DNA from: Helicobacter sp. 13S00482-2
Lineage (GTDB): Bacteria; Campylobacterota; Campylobacteria; Campylobacterales; Helicobacteraceae
NCBI RefSeq assembly: GCF_002272795.1
Contig: NZ_MLAT01000005.1
Span: 1-64,000 of the forward strand
Reading direction: 5' to 3'
DNA length: 64,000 nt
In this document: piece after piece, positions 51,380 through 62,371 of the stretch
Layout of the letters: each line of letters starts with the position of its first letter
Numbering within the stretch: the stretch's first letter is position 1
The notes under the pieces: model-generated
Told to the model about the DNA's origin: nothing
Databases searched by the model: none
What the model saw: the letters and a program-made list of their open reading frames with translations, nothing else
Translations under genes and position numbers: made by a program

Positions 51380-51970
51380 ATGATTAAAAAGATCTTATTA
51401 ATACTGCTTTTTATTACAAATGCATTTGCTTATTATGATTTTGGAGTACTTGGAAATACTTATATTATAGAGGAACCTGATGCACTTGAAGAGATGAAAA
51501 AGGCTTATGAGCAGACAGATAAGAAAGCACTTAAAAAAGAATTGATTGATGAATACAAGAAGAACCTAGTAGGCAATATCCATCTTCCTTATTGTAAAAA
51601 AAACTCTACAAGAAAGATTGATCTTTTTAACAAGAGGGCTCCTTATGATATTGATATAGAAGAAGTGGATATTCATATTAAAGCAGGTACTCCTTTGAGT
51701 GATTTTTATCAAAATGTTCATTTAAAATATGCTTTAATGAATGCAACTTCCCCCGATGAATTTTCTTGGCTCAAATCTCAAAAAGTGCAAAATGTCATTA
51801 TCACTGAAGGCATTTTAGATGAATTAAAAAAATATTCTCAAAAATTCATACTAAATACAACCTTGAAAGATGCTTTTGAGTTTAAATGCACTCCCACTAT
51901 TTTTGAAATAAAAAAAGGGGTTTTAAATATCTATGAATATGAAATCAAAAGAAAAGAGGAAGCACAATGA
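51380..51970 (+). CDS. traW: TraW, periplasmic pilus assembly protein
   Basis: 196 residues with a signal peptide (ILLILLFITNAFA). The mature start YDFGVLGNTYIIEEPDALEEM matches the TraW N-terminal signature (D-G-G-Y-I-x-E-D-L). IHLPYCKKN follows, and the C-terminal half fits the TraW fold. TraW works with TraU and TrbC, which are encoded next. It overlaps traU by 4 bases. Confidence 0.85.
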   Translation: MIKKILLILLFITNAFAYYDFGVLGNTYIIEEPDALEEMKKAYEQTDKKALKKELIDEYKKNLVGNIHLPYCKKNSTRKIDLFNKRAPYDIDIEEVDIHIKAGTPLSDFYQNVHLKYALMNATSPDEFSWLKSQKVQNVIITEGILDELKKYSQKFILNTTLKDAFEFKCTPTIFEIKKGVLNIYEYEIKRKEEAQ

Positions 51971-53082
51971 AAAAAATCTTCATTTTTTCTCTGTTCATGT
52001 TGCATTTATGCTTTGGAGGACAAGACACTTATGGCTCACAGCCAAGTGATACAGATCCTGCTTCTAATCCAGCAGAATCTTCAAAAACTCCTATGCTAGA
52101 TTTTTTCAATTCTTTAGATTGGGATATATTTTTTGATAAATTCAAGATTGAGATAGAACCTTGCATTTGTGATAATTCAACTTCTAATATTAATGGAGTT
52201 GAAATACCTTTGGGATTTAAAGCCTCATTGATAGAGCCAATCATGGGGATTTCAAGTTCAAATCAACCTGGGGACCTAGTAGGATTAAATATTGATCTAG
52301 GGAAGGATCTATTTGATAAAGAAGGAACTTCTCGTGAAGGTTCTAGTGGCTCAGGAGAAACGACAGTTTTTAGACAAATTAATTTCGTTACCTTTCCGTT
52401 CATGGCTATGGTTGGATTTGTTTTACCTGAGGCAATTTGTTTTGATAAGACAACTGAAATCACAAGTAGTTATATGAGCGATGTTGATCCTTTATATCAA
52501 AATGATATTTTATCTCTAGCAGTAAATACTGGTAAATCTTGGGGCAGGGTATTTTTAATCAACCCCCTTGCAGATCTTGCTTGTGTTGCTGATTGTGCGG
52601 CATCAACAGCGGGTTATCCTATTAATAGTCTTTATTGGTGCGATGGGTGTAGAGGAAATATTGGAGGAACAGATACTGGATATACCAAAACAGGAGATCC
52701 GATTGAGAATTCTGAAATGATTATTTTCAGACAAGTTGCTGCAATGCATGAAACATCTAGGCTTTTAAAAACCAGTAATGCCTCTTTTACATTTTTGCCC
52801 AATGAGAATATTTCAAAAGGTAAAAATGAAGACAAAAGCCAAAATAAAAGCAAGGGTAAGAAAAAATCATTAGAGTTGCCAAACACGATGTGTAAGGATA
52901 AAATATTTCCTCTAATCATTAAGGATCAGTATTATTTACAACTTGCTTATGGGAAGGCCAAACCCTTTGGAGCCATGAGGTTTCATTATGATTTTAAATC
53001 CAGCCCTACAGATAAAGACAGATTCTTTTTTTGGCTTTGGCGTGTGAGGGATTATTGTTTTGGACAAACCCATTGTCAATAA
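51967..53082 (+). CDS. traU: TraU, DNA transfer and pilus assembly protein
   Basis: 371 residues with a signal peptide (IFSLFMLHLCFGG). Many Cys occur, in CICDN, CVADCAAS, YWCDGC and DYCFGQTHCQ, as expected for TraU. VEIPLGFKASLIEPI and the closing FFFWLWRVRDYCFG are family-like. Disulfides would need DsbC-type help, available from the gene at 4590. It acts in the periplasm. A Lys/Asn/Ser-rich insert (about 283-300) is unusual. Confidence 0.85.
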   Translation: MKKIFIFSLFMLHLCFGGQDTYGSQPSDTDPASNPAESSKTPMLDFFNSLDWDIFFDKFKIEIEPCICDNSTSNINGVEIPLGFKASLIEPIMGISSSNQPGDLVGLNIDLGKDLFDKEGTSREGSSGSGETTVFRQINFVTFPFMAMVGFVLPEAICFDKTTEITSSYMSDVDPLYQNDILSLAVNTGKSWGRVFLINPLADLACVADCAASTAGYPINSLYWCDGCRGNIGGTDTGYTKTGDPIENSEMIIFRQVAAMHETSRLLKTSNASFTFLPNENISKGKNEDKSQNKSKGKKKSLELPNTMCKDKIFPLIIKDQYYLQLAYGKAKPFGAMRFHYDFKSSPTDKDRFFFWLWRVRDYCFGQTHCQ

Positions 53083-53092
53083 AGGAGAGAGC

Positions 53093-53656
53093 ATGATAAA
53101 AGTATTGTTTGGTTTATTGCTATTTTTTGGTTTCTCTTATGCAGAAGGTGAATTTTTAAATAAGGATATAGCTAGATCTCTTTTACCTAAAAACCAATTA
53201 AAACTTTATGAGAATAAATTGAATTTGATACAACAAAGCAAGGAGAAAAAACTGACTATTTTTTATCTCACGAGTGCTCCTTTAGCTAAGGGGAGTAAGA
53301 ATTTTAATAAGCTGATAGAAAAAATCAATAAAAATGGTAAAGAGGTCATAGGATTGATTATTCTAAGGGGATTTCCAAAAAAAGAAAAAATAATGGATTT
53401 CCTAATGAATACCTATGAAAAAGGAGTGGGTGGCACCATTAAAATACACCCTCTTATTTTTAACACTTTTAAAGTTACAAAAGTCCCAGCTTTTGCTCTT
53501 TCTTATTGCCCGACAAATGAAAACTTTGCATTTAGAGATTGTGAAAATAAATTTTTGGCCATAGGGGATATTACCTTGACCGACTTTTTTAAAATGGTGA
53601 GTGATTATGATAAAAATTATGAGAGCTACTATTTTACGCTCATAGAGCCAAAATAA
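53093..53656 (+). CDS. trbC: TrbC, pilus assembly protein
   Basis: 187 residues from ATG 53093, chosen for AAAGGAGAGAGC. It has a signal peptide (VLFGLLLFFGFSYAEG). The thioredoxin-like TrbC pattern is clear: TIFYLTSAPLAKGS, then VIGLIILRGFPKKEK (the RG motif, about 92-106), then IHPLIFNTFKVTKVPAFALS with the conserved VPA. It acts with TraW and TraU in pilus extension. Confidence 0.85.
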   Translation: MIKVLFGLLLFFGFSYAEGEFLNKDIARSLLPKNQLKLYENKLNLIQQSKEKKLTIFYLTSAPLAKGSKNFNKLIEKINKNGKEVIGLIILRGFPKKEKIMDFLMNTYEKGVGGTIKIHPLIFNTFKVTKVPAFALSYCPTNENFAFRDCENKFLAIGDITLTDFFKMVSDYDKNYESYYFTLIEPK

Positions 53657-53671
53657 CTAATGGAGTATTGA

Positions 53672-56600
53672 ATGAAAAAAATCAATATTATTTTTTTGTT
53701 AATGATAGGATTGCTTATAGCTCAAGATACCTCAAATATAAGGGATTTATATAACAAGCTTCAAGAGAATGTTTCACAGAGTCCTAATGATTTTCAAACA
53801 CAAGATCTTCTTAATAAAATGTATCCTCAAGAAGTTCTAGATTCGGCTAATTCTAAAAATCCTGAAAATTTTTATGATTTTAATGTTGCTAAAGAATTTG
53901 GATCAAAAACTGATGATAAAGATGATATAGGTGCAAAAGGAATAGGGGGATATATAGAAGCTGAAAAAAAAGATATTAGAAACAAGTTGCTTGAAGTGAC
54001 GAAACAAAAACTTGGGGGTATTGCAAAATCAACAGGTAGAGTGAGCTGTTACATCACCAGAAGTCAGGGTTTTTTCAAATATCATTGCCCCATCAACAAT
54101 CAAAATTATGGATTTTCTTCTACCAATCCTACGGATTCTCCACTGAGTGCAAAGACTAACTGTGAAGCCAATTGTTATGATCCTAAAACAACAGCTTGTG
54201 TTGCAGTCAAACCTCTTGCAAAACAAATAGATGATAAGGAAAAAAAACAAAAGGTGTTTCAGGCAATTATTTTAAATAAAAAAATCCTCAATGAAACGAT
54301 CACTAAAGATTTTGATAAAAATATCAAAGTGAAATATTTTGAATTTAACATCAAAAACAATGCAGATATTTATTTGGATTTTTCCTACGAAGATGAAACT
54401 GGCTTTAGAAAAGATATGGCAAAAAATCTTCTTTTAAAAGCTCTTGATGATAAGAACTTAACTAATGGGGAGAAAAAAAGATTTTATATCAACTCAAAAG
54501 TTTCAAAAGTGATTCTTAATTTCCATGTAGGTAAATTGACAAAAAACAAAAATGGAATGTTTGAATATGAAAAAGTTGATTTGGATAATTTTGCCGATGA
54601 TGAAAAAATAGATGATGATAAAAATAAACTAATCATCAAGCTAACAGATGGTATTTTATTTACACCACAGACAAAACGTTTTGCCTGTAAAGCCTCTGAT
54701 GTTTCAAACAAAAAACACCTATTTGTTAAAAGTGATTTAACTGATTTTATAACAGAAGATGGATCAAGGATTTCTCTTGCAAAATCAGTGAGTTCAGGTG
54801 ATAACGAAGATGGAAGTTTTTCTCAAGAATCTACTTGTTCAGCAACCTGTAGAACCAAGCAAGAATGTACCCTAGTTCAGCCAGAACTTAACATTGAAGA
54901 GTTTTTTGGTTTTAGTGAAGATTGTAGCACCTCTACAAAAGCAGGAGCAGAATGTTCTAAGCAAAAATGTATCGATGCAAGAGAAAATGGTGCCCCAATT
55001 GTGAATGAAACAATCTATGATGCTAAAGGCAATGCAATTCAAACAATTGTTAATGGAGCAGTTCCTTCTGGAGTGAGCAGACCTAGAATATTAGCTAAAA
55101 ATGATCGATCTTTTTATGAAGAAAAAATTAAAGAAGAAGCCAAAGATCGTGCTTATAACAACATGTTGAAAGATCATAAATACGTTACAAGCTTACCTAT
55201 TAAGAACAAAAGAGAAACAACTTACGCTATTAAGACCAAACAAAATTCTCAAAAAACAGAGAATAAGGTTGTTTTAAAAGAAAAAAATATTGATTTGCTT
55301 TTAAAGCCTGGTAGTGAATTTTTTGAAAAACAAATGTATATTTATGTGTTGCTGACTCTAGAAACAACCGACATAAATTACTACTACACAAATAAAAAAG
55401 GTGTCAAACAAAACTATAAAAGTCGTTTTTATTATATGGTCAAAGATAGGAATACATTAGAGGATTATTTTTTCTCAAGGAAAGGTATTAACTGGTTTCA
55501 CTCTGATGATTTAGGATTTTTTAGTAAAAATGGGACTGCTCCTGCATTTAAAACTTACAATGTTTTTAAGAAAATAAAAGAAGAAAATGCCAAAAAAGGA
55601 GAAAATAAATTTTATATACAAGAGAGAATTTTTGATGATAAAGAGAGTCCTTTAAATGCTTATGGTCCAGTTCGAGTTCGTGGCTATTTGATTTCAAATT
55701 CTCAAGGAGCTGATGTTTCCAGCAATGATACAACTTTACATGTCTCAAGAGTCCCCGTTGAAGAATTGCTAATTAATCCAGGCAAAAATTTTCCTAAAAA
55801 GAACAATGTTCAATATCTTGCTGGTGATATTCCTGTTCAATACTATCTCACCGTTTTAGCTTCTGATAAACCCCTAAGCTACAAGGAAATTAAAGAAAAA
55901 ATGATTGATGAAGAAAAAAAATTGAAGCAAAAAAATATCATCTATAATTTTATGGAAATGCCCGATTATATTGTTTCTGAATTAAAAGATGATTCTATCT
56001 TGCCTAATGAGAATATTTCTATTTATCTATTTGGTGATGATAAAACCTTATCTGCTTACGCTTCATTTAAGAGCGAGGAGGATTATAAAGAAGCTGGTTA
56101 TAGTTACTTTTGGTGGGGTGATCCTAAAAAAGAGCAAGGCGATGAGTCAATTATAAGTCTCAAACCTTCAGAAAACGAGCCCTTTAAATATTATCCACAA
56201 TTACCTAAAGAAGACTCTTTTATTCCTCTTTTTGAAAATTTAGACATCAAAAGTATGGAAAATAAAAATATTAGCTTTGGGTATTCAACTGGTAAGTATA
56301 GCGATTCTGATTGCCGGGTTTTTAAAACTAAAAAGGGTCTTCAAACAATATGCCTTCCTTGGTGGGGAATAGAAAGAGAATATGCAGAAAAGAAAGAACC
56401 CATTGCTGATAATGCATTTCAAAAATGGATTAAAAAATATGAGTTGCCTTTAGTTTCTAAAATAGTAGATGTTTGCACAAAAGTTGATCCTTATGCAAAT
56501 GCTTTTTATAATAATGATAAAGAACAAAAAGTGAATTGCACGAGCTATTATGATAAAAATAAAAGTGAGTCTTGTAAAAGCAATCCATATTCAAAAGAGT

Positions 56601-59374
56601 GTTTCGTAGATACCTGTCCTGCTAAGGTGAAGAATAGTTGTGAATTGTTTAAAACTGATAATTTTGATTCAGAATTACCAGCTATTTTTACTAAAAAAGA
56701 TCTCAATAGTTTAGATCCAAATAAATTTGATAAAAAATTTGGTGAAGGGAAGGTAGGATTAAAAAGTTATACCTACAAATGTCCTGCCCATTCTGATGTG
56801 GAAATTAATAAGGTTTGTTTAAAACAAGAGCAAGTTGAGATGAATCCAGCAAATTGCAATATCAGCCAAGCTTCAAATGAGGAGGATAGGTTAAAATTAA
56901 AGAGTAATTGGATTTATTGTTCGACAAATAATCCAATCATGGATTCTTCAGGAAATCTCACTGGTTTTAAAGGTATTTGCCCTAATACAAAAAAAGAAGT
57001 GATCTGTGGCATCAAACAGGTCAAGCAAGTGATCAAGACTTGCATTGCTCCTATTTTTAAAGATGAAGCTTACGATGATGTTTCTGTGAGCGAAGAACAT
57101 GCAAATTGTGATTTTTATTCTATTGCTATAACTGATGAGAACGATGATATTTATAAAAACAATCCTACTTGCCTCAGAAATAATGACGCAGCTGATTCTA
57201 GAAAAGGAAAACTCAATGTGAAATTTATAAATGAAAATGTCAATAGGACATTTATTGTTTCTAAAAATTACAAGGACGCACAAGAAGATTTATATTGTCA
57301 ATATGATGGATTTAAAAGTCCTTTGTTGTCTTCAAAATGTAAAGACGTTCAATCTCAAGGAGGCACATTTATGGATTTCACTACCTCAATAAATGATTCT
57401 AAAGAGATTTTATTTGTTGAGCAAGTATCGTCTTTAAATAGTTCTGGAAGAATTAATTTAGGAATTGGAGATTCTTTCAGTGGCACTCTTTATTATCTTA
57501 GAAAAGTCCCTTTAAAAATGGATTCAGTTCCAGAACGATGGGAAAATTTTATTATAATAAATGAGGGTATTCCCATAGAGCTTATACACAAAATCAGGGA
57601 GTCCTATTATAGAGATGATTTAAATATTTTTTCTCAAAAGCTTATGGGAGAAATAGATTTACACCCATTGGTTTTAATGCCAGAATTTTTTAATACTAAT
57701 TACAGAACAGAAAATTGGTTTTACTATAAATTTAAAATAGTGCAACCTAAAAGAAAAAACCCTAATTCAATCGCTTGTCATTGTGTGAGCAATTATTGTA
57801 GTGGTTTCTGGGATGATATAGGGAAAATTTTTGGAGATTTTGAATTTAAATGTGAGTATCGTTATTATGCCATTAACGCATTAAAACTTTATCAGAATGC
57901 TACGGTTGGCTTAAATATATTGTTTCCAACGCCTTCAGATTATGAGATTACTTTTTTTAATAAAGAAAATCTGCCCATTCACACTCAGGAGATCACTAGA
58001 AAAGGATTAACTTCAGTTTCAGCTGGGGTGCTCCAAACACTTGCTTTTAATTACAAGATCAGAACTCCAGAACAAAAAGATCTGGATAAAAAAATTGAAG
58101 ATAAGCAAAAAGAGATCGAAGAAGAAAAAGAACGTATAGCAAAACTACCTCCAATTAAAAAAGTAAAATTAATTCATGATATAAAAAGGTTTGATGAAGA
58201 ATTTAGAGGAAAAAATCCTCCTGGTGGAGATTGGAATTGTCGTTGTACAGGCAGTTGTGATTGGGGGTGGCTTGTTAAGAGAACTTGGGCTTGTGATAGA
58301 CAAGAACACCACTATTTTGTTGATTATGATAAAGATCAAGCACAAATTGCTCAAGAGTTAGAAGATATTCAAAAAAGAAATGAAGCAAGAAAGCAGGACT
58401 ACAAAGATAGATTAAAACAAGCAAATGACAATACAAGAACTTGTAAAAGTAATTTAGAGAACAAATATTCTCTTTGTGAGGCAAACAAGCTTAAGTGGTT
58501 TAATGATTCTTTTATTGAGACACATCGTGTCAATAAATATTGGGGAAGCAGTAACTCGCAGCAACAAACCAATCCATATCCAGATAGAGTGATAAGAACA
58601 GTGGTTGATTATGAAAGCAAAGAATATGGAAAGATCACTACGATATGGGATCAATATCGTCCTTCTGAAAACTTTTCTATTTCTAATATTGATTGTCAAA
58701 AAATTACTGCTACTGGTAAAAATTTGTGCGAGTCAAAGTTTCCTGTTAGTGAACCTATATTTGAGAGCACAAATATTCTAACAAGAACCCATCAAGAAAA
58801 CAAAGAATTGTATGATAGGTTAAATAATCAGCTCTCACAAAAAATTGACGAAAAAACAATTGGTGCATTGCAGATTGCTTGTGAATTATCGCATGAACCT
58901 TTAGCTTGTGAAGCATTTAAAAAAGTACAAAATCCAATTTTGCCTCAAACAAAACTCGGTGAAGTATGTGTCAGTAAATTTGATCCTTCTAAAGTTGGTG
59001 ATCTGAATTTCAATATTGCAGTGAGCTGTGAACCTTACGATAGTGATCTAAATCGATTAGAGACTGAATTAAAAGATCTTCAAGAGAGTTTGAGAAAAAA
59101 CTCAAGAAATTGCGTGGGCGATCCATTCTCGCCAGTTGGCGGAGGAACTATTTTTGGCATCAATAGTGTTGATGGTAGTGCTTGTGAACTAGATAGAGGG
59201 GAAGAATTTATTACAAAAAATTCCATTTATTCTGTTCGCGTGATTGATAAAGAAACAGGAGCCGTCACTATTAAAAAATTAGAATTTCCTTTGATTTTCC
59301 CTAATCGAATTTACTATAGCTATCTTAAAGCTGTTGAAGACAGGAGATACAAATGTTGTACCATCTTAAAATAA
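53672..59374 (+). CDS. traN: Giant TraN-like mating-pair stabilisation protein
   Basis: 1900 residues, about three times F TraN (602). The signal peptide is IIFLLMIGLLIAQ. Cys-rich modules recur, with CEANCYDPKTTACVAVK (about 166-182), CSATCRTKQECTLVQPE, CSKQKC, CTSYYDKN, CRCTGSC and others, and the C-terminal region CVGDPFSPVGGG is followed by a closing CC. TraN is the outer-membrane adhesin that recognises a receptor on the recipient. The extra length may give new receptor specificity. The call rests on Cys pattern, size class and position after trbC. It overlaps the next gene by 22 bases. Confidence 0.7.
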   Translation: MKKINIIFLLMIGLLIAQDTSNIRDLYNKLQENVSQSPNDFQTQDLLNKMYPQEVLDSANSKNPENFYDFNVAKEFGSKTDDKDDIGAKGIGGYIEAEKKDIRNKLLEVTKQKLGGIAKSTGRVSCYITRSQGFFKYHCPINNQNYGFSSTNPTDSPLSAKTNCEANCYDPKTTACVAVKPLAKQIDDKEKKQKVFQAIILNKKILNETITKDFDKNIKVKYFEFNIKNNADIYLDFSYEDETGFRKDMAKNLLLKALDDKNLTNGEKKRFYINSKVSKVILNFHVGKLTKNKNGMFEYEKVDLDNFADDEKIDDDKNKLIIKLTDGILFTPQTKRFACKASDVSNKKHLFVKSDLTDFITEDGSRISLAKSVSSGDNEDGSFSQESTCSATCRTKQECTLVQPELNIEEFFGFSEDCSTSTKAGAECSKQKCIDARENGAPIVNETIYDAKGNAIQTIVNGAVPSGVSRPRILAKNDRSFYEEKIKEEAKDRAYNNMLKDHKYVTSLPIKNKRETTYAIKTKQNSQKTENKVVLKEKNIDLLLKPGSEFFEKQMYIYVLLTLETTDINYYYTNKKGVKQNYKSRFYYMVKDRNTLEDYFFSRKGINWFHSDDLGFFSKNGTAPAFKTYNVFKKIKEENAKKGENKFYIQERIFDDKESPLNAYGPVRVRGYLISNSQGADVSSNDTTLHVSRVPVEELLINPGKNFPKKNNVQYLAGDIPVQYYLTVLASDKPLSYKEIKEKMIDEEKKLKQKNIIYNFMEMPDYIVSELKDDSILPNENISIYLFGDDKTLSAYASFKSEEDYKEAGYSYFWWGDPKKEQGDESIISLKPSENEPFKYYPQLPKEDSFIPLFENLDIKSMENKNISFGYSTGKYSDSDCRVFKTKKGLQTICLPWWGIEREYAEKKEPIADNAFQKWIKKYELPLVSKIVDVCTKVDPYANAFYNNDKEQKVNCTSYYDKNKSESCKSNPYSKECFVDTCPAKVKNSCELFKTDNFDSELPAIFTKKDLNSLDPNKFDKKFGEGKVGLKSYTYKCPAHSDVEINKVCLKQEQVEMNPANCNISQASNEEDRLKLKSNWIYCSTNNPIMDSSGNLTGFKGICPNTKKEVICGIKQVKQVIKTCIAPIFKDEAYDDVSVSEEHANCDFYSIAITDENDDIYKNNPTCLRNNDAADSRKGKLNVKFINENVNRTFIVSKNYKDAQEDLYCQYDGFKSPLLSSKCKDVQSQGGTFMDFTTSINDSKEILFVEQVSSLNSSGRINLGIGDSFSGTLYYLRKVPLKMDSVPERWENFIIINEGIPIELIHKIRESYYRDDLNIFSQKLMGEIDLHPLVLMPEFFNTNYRTENWFYYKFKIVQPKRKNPNSIACHCVSNYCSGFWDDIGKIFGDFEFKCEYRYYAINALKLYQNATVGLNILFPTPSDYEITFFNKENLPIHTQEITRKGLTSVSAGVLQTLAFNYKIRTPEQKDLDKKIEDKQKEIEEEKERIAKLPPIKKVKLIHDIKRFDEEFRGKNPPGGDWNCRCTGSCDWGWLVKRTWACDRQEHHYFVDYDKDQAQIAQELEDIQKRNEARKQDYKDRLKQANDNTRTCKSNLENKYSLCEANKLKWFNDSFIETHRVNKYWGSSNSQQQTNPYPDRVIRTVVDYESKEYGKITTIWDQYRPSENFSISNIDCQKITATGKNLCESKFPVSEPIFESTNILTRTHQENKELYDRLNNQLSQKIDEKTIGALQIACELSHEPLACEAFKKVQNPILPQTKLGEVCVSKFDPSKVGDLNFNIAVSCEPYDSDLNRLETELKDLQESLRKNSRNCVGDPFSPVGGGTIFGINSVDGSACELDRGEEFITKNSIYSVRVIDKETGAVTIKKLEFPLIFPNRIYYSYLKAVEDRRYKCCTILK

Positions 59375-62304
59375 AGTTATTTTTAGTATTTCTATTGATG
59401 AATGCTATCCAAGCACAAGACACTCAAGAATCTAAATATTATTGCAGGGCTGATAAAAATTATCAAAATTATCAATCAGGTCTTATTAAAGATCTATCTT
59501 CGCTAACTGGTTATGATACAAAAGAGGGTTGTGAATCAAATTGTTTTCACACAAAAGCTTGTAAGGTTGTTGAAACAAAAATTGATGTTATAAAAATTGC
59601 TAATTCAAAAAATATTAATATCAACTCAATCAATAGTTCTTTGAGTAAAAATTCTGGCAAAATTGTTGGATTTGAATTCATGCTTAGTAAAGAGAATATC
59701 ACCTTAAGAGATGAAAATCCCTTAAGCATTCTTGAGCTTTTTAAACAATTAAAAACAAAAGAACTTCAAGCTACAAAAGCAAGGGTTCTGATAACCTCTA
59801 CATCTTTTAAGCTAAGTATCAATAATCAAGACGTGATCGCCATTGATAAGAATTCTTTAATTTCTCCAATAATAACAGCTAAATATATTTATGAAAATGG
59901 TAAGTATCGTACTTCTATCACCACTAATTCTTATAATTCTGATGGTAGTTTGAAAAAAAATACTGAAAATAAAGAAGGCAAAATAGATTTTTATAAATTA
60001 GTTGGCGTTTCTTTTGATAGTTCTTTTGCAAATATAAATAGTTTTGGAGCTTCCTTTAAGGTGCCTTTAGAAAGAACAGCAGATGGATATTTTGGAGAAA
60101 AAATAATCAATTATGAAGGAAGCGCTAGTAATAAAGTCACTATCAATAATAGAGAAATTATTTTTATCACTGAAATCAATGGAAATGATTTGATTAAAGA
60201 TGTTCATTATATGATTAATTATAATGGTAGTCAATATGAGAATTTTGAAATAAGTCTTTTGATAAAAAATAATGAAAAGCGTTATACCTGTCCTTCAGCA
60301 AATCTAGAAAAAAATATTTTTTCTTCAAAAGAAGCTTGTGATAATATTTGCAAGACTTCAGTGTCTTGTCAAATAGAAATACCGAAACCTCCTTTGGAAA
60401 ATGATTGCACCATAGAGGAGCAACTTTTAGATGGAGTAGGGGATATTGATGGAAAGTATATCTATGAAACAAAGAAAATCATAAAAACTTGTAAAAAGAC
60501 TCGTAAAAAACAAATTGGGTGTGAGCTTTATGACTATAAAACAACTTTTGCTCCAAATGCTCCAAACTATTTAAAAAATATGCCTCAGCTTGAAACAAAT
60601 TTGCAAAAAGGAGATTTCTCTAAAGGTGTAGGAGTTTTTGCAAAAGCTTCTGCAGCAGAACAGATTGCTCATATGTTTTCTGGAGAAGAAAATTATTGTG
60701 ATAGTGGAGTTTTTTTTGACTCACCCAATTGGGTTGAGATTGGCATAAAGTATGGAATAATGATTGGAGGGCCTTTAGTCACTCAAAGCGGTTTTTCTGA
60801 AGCTTATAAAGCGGGTTATAAATCAGGCAGTAATGCTATTACTGGTTTTGCTAAAGGGGTTACTGCAGGAGTTTGGAATAATGTAAAAGGAGTTGGACTT
60901 GAGATTGTAAAAAATTTTACAAAAGCAGGTTTTGAGACGTTTGGAGAGCAAATAGCCAAAAATGCTGCCATATTTGCTGTTTCTTCGGTGATTAAAAACT
61001 CTATTCAGATAAGTAAAGAAATTTATAAAGAAAAAAAATTTGAAGAAAAATTTAAAGATTGGGAAAGAAAATATGGAGCTGCTTATCTTAGTAATGGTGC
61101 AAGTGCTGGAGCCAATCAAAAATATATAAAATCTTATGAAGATTTGGGTGGAGCTCATGATGAAGATGATAGGAAGGCAGCAAATTATGCTCAGTGCATG
61201 AGCGTGAAATTTAGATTATTCCCCCAAGATATAATGAATTATTATGCAGGACTTTCTCCTGATGATTTAGATGATGAAGAAGAAAAAGATAGGTTGCTCA
61301 ATCTTTACTATCCTACTAAAAGTTTCGTTGAAATAACTACGAAGGATCTTTACGTTTTAAAAAGTGCAGTAGAAAAAGATAATGCAAATACACTAAAAGA
61401 AAAAGAAGCCTATATGAATGCACATTATTCTATCAAAGTTGATGGGAATAAAATATTATTAAAATCCTTAGAGCCTGATGATTATAGGATCGCCGCAGAA
61501 ACTATTTGTGGGGGTATTGAAACAATTGCTTTTATTCGAAAAAAATATGGTGATAGATTTTTAAATCCAGATTTAGCAAAATTTCCAACAGCAGAGAACT
61601 TGCAAAAACAAATAGAAAATCCTCCTCCTCCGCCAACACGAGATGATGACGATGATGATGAGAAAATGGGGCTAAAAGAAATTGCAAAAAAAGCTTTGGA
61701 TATTACAATACAATCCCTACCTATACCCTATAACTTGATGTTCTCAGTCGTATATGATTACGTAGATTTATTTTCTGAGGGCAATTCCTGTACTGATGAA
61801 GACTTTGCGAAAAAACGCAGAAAAAAAGATAGCAAAAGAGGGGAAATGTTTTTCAAAACAAACAAAAGAATAGCCTCAGATCTATGTTTTTTAAAAAAGA
61901 CAGATGATGATATTTGGCATTATGGGCTATTCCCTTCTTTGAAGAGAGATAGAGACTATTATTGTTGCTATGACCAGAAACTCACGAAAATTTTCGCACA
62001 AGGCATCATGAGCCAACTTGGAAAAAATCTAAATAGTGAAAGTTGTTCAAATCTTAGAATAGAGGATATTAATAAAATAAGTTTTACTGAGTGTGAAAAT
62101 GGGCAAGATCCTCAAAAAGATAAATGCTTCCCAAAAGATAAGTTCAATGAACTCAAAGAAACAATCTTGCAAGGTGGAAATATTGGCAGTGATGAATTAC
62201 TAGGCAATATCATTAAATCAACTCTTCAATTAAAAGAAAAATTAGAAGATCCTGATCCTATTGATCCAAAGGATATTAGAGATACACAAGGAGGGAACAT
62301 GTAA
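59353..62304 (+). CDS. Second Cys-rich TraN-like protein
   Basis: 983 residues with a signal peptide (LFLVFLLMNAIQAQ). The N-terminal module CESNCFHTKACKVVETK (about 57-73) is similar to the TraN module at 53672. Another is CDNICKTSVSCQIEIPK (about 333-349). A hydrophobic Gly/Ala region (about 500-560) and an Asp run (TRDDDDDDE, about 764) follow, and then a Cys-rich end. The start overlaps traN. It may be a partner or paralogue of TraN at the cell surface, or carry a toxin-like C-terminus; I see no catalytic motif. Confidence 0.6.
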   Translation: MLYHLKIKLFLVFLLMNAIQAQDTQESKYYCRADKNYQNYQSGLIKDLSSLTGYDTKEGCESNCFHTKACKVVETKIDVIKIANSKNININSINSSLSKNSGKIVGFEFMLSKENITLRDENPLSILELFKQLKTKELQATKARVLITSTSFKLSINNQDVIAIDKNSLISPIITAKYIYENGKYRTSITTNSYNSDGSLKKNTENKEGKIDFYKLVGVSFDSSFANINSFGASFKVPLERTADGYFGEKIINYEGSASNKVTINNREIIFITEINGNDLIKDVHYMINYNGSQYENFEISLLIKNNEKRYTCPSANLEKNIFSSKEACDNICKTSVSCQIEIPKPPLENDCTIEEQLLDGVGDIDGKYIYETKKIIKTCKKTRKKQIGCELYDYKTTFAPNAPNYLKNMPQLETNLQKGDFSKGVGVFAKASAAEQIAHMFSGEENYCDSGVFFDSPNWVEIGIKYGIMIGGPLVTQSGFSEAYKAGYKSGSNAITGFAKGVTAGVWNNVKGVGLEIVKNFTKAGFETFGEQIAKNAAIFAVSSVIKNSIQISKEIYKEKKFEEKFKDWERKYGAAYLSNGASAGANQKYIKSYEDLGGAHDEDDRKAANYAQCMSVKFRLFPQDIMNYYAGLSPDDLDDEEEKDRLLNLYYPTKSFVEITTKDLYVLKSAVEKDNANTLKEKEAYMNAHYSIKVDGNKILLKSLEPDDYRIAAETICGGIETIAFIRKKYGDRFLNPDLAKFPTAENLQKQIENPPPPPTRDDDDDDEKMGLKEIAKKALDITIQSLPIPYNLMFSVVYDYVDLFSEGNSCTDEDFAKKRRKKDSKRGEMFFKTNKRIASDLCFLKKTDDDIWHYGLFPSLKRDRDYYCCYDQKLTKIFAQGIMSQLGKNLNSESCSNLRIEDINKISFTECENGQDPQKDKCFPKDKFNELKETILQGGNIGSDELLGNIIKSTLQLKEKLEDPDPIDPKDIRDTQGGNM

Positions 62305-62371
62305 AATATATATTATATAGACAAAATTTTTGGTTTCAGTATTTTTTATTCATTTTGCATAAGGAGTTTTT

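Noticed and set aside
7789-55170. AACATGTT palindromes at intergenic sites (7789, 11244, 32265, 32550, 33951) as a plasmid-wide operator or parS
   Set aside because: The same 8-mer also occurs inside genes (near 3307, 43190 and 55158), and in DNA this AT-rich several are expected by chance.
61650-61670. GAT/GAC run in the TraN-like gene as a microsatellite
   Set aside because: The codons vary (gatgatgacgat) and keep the frame; it is an ordinary Asp-rich linker.
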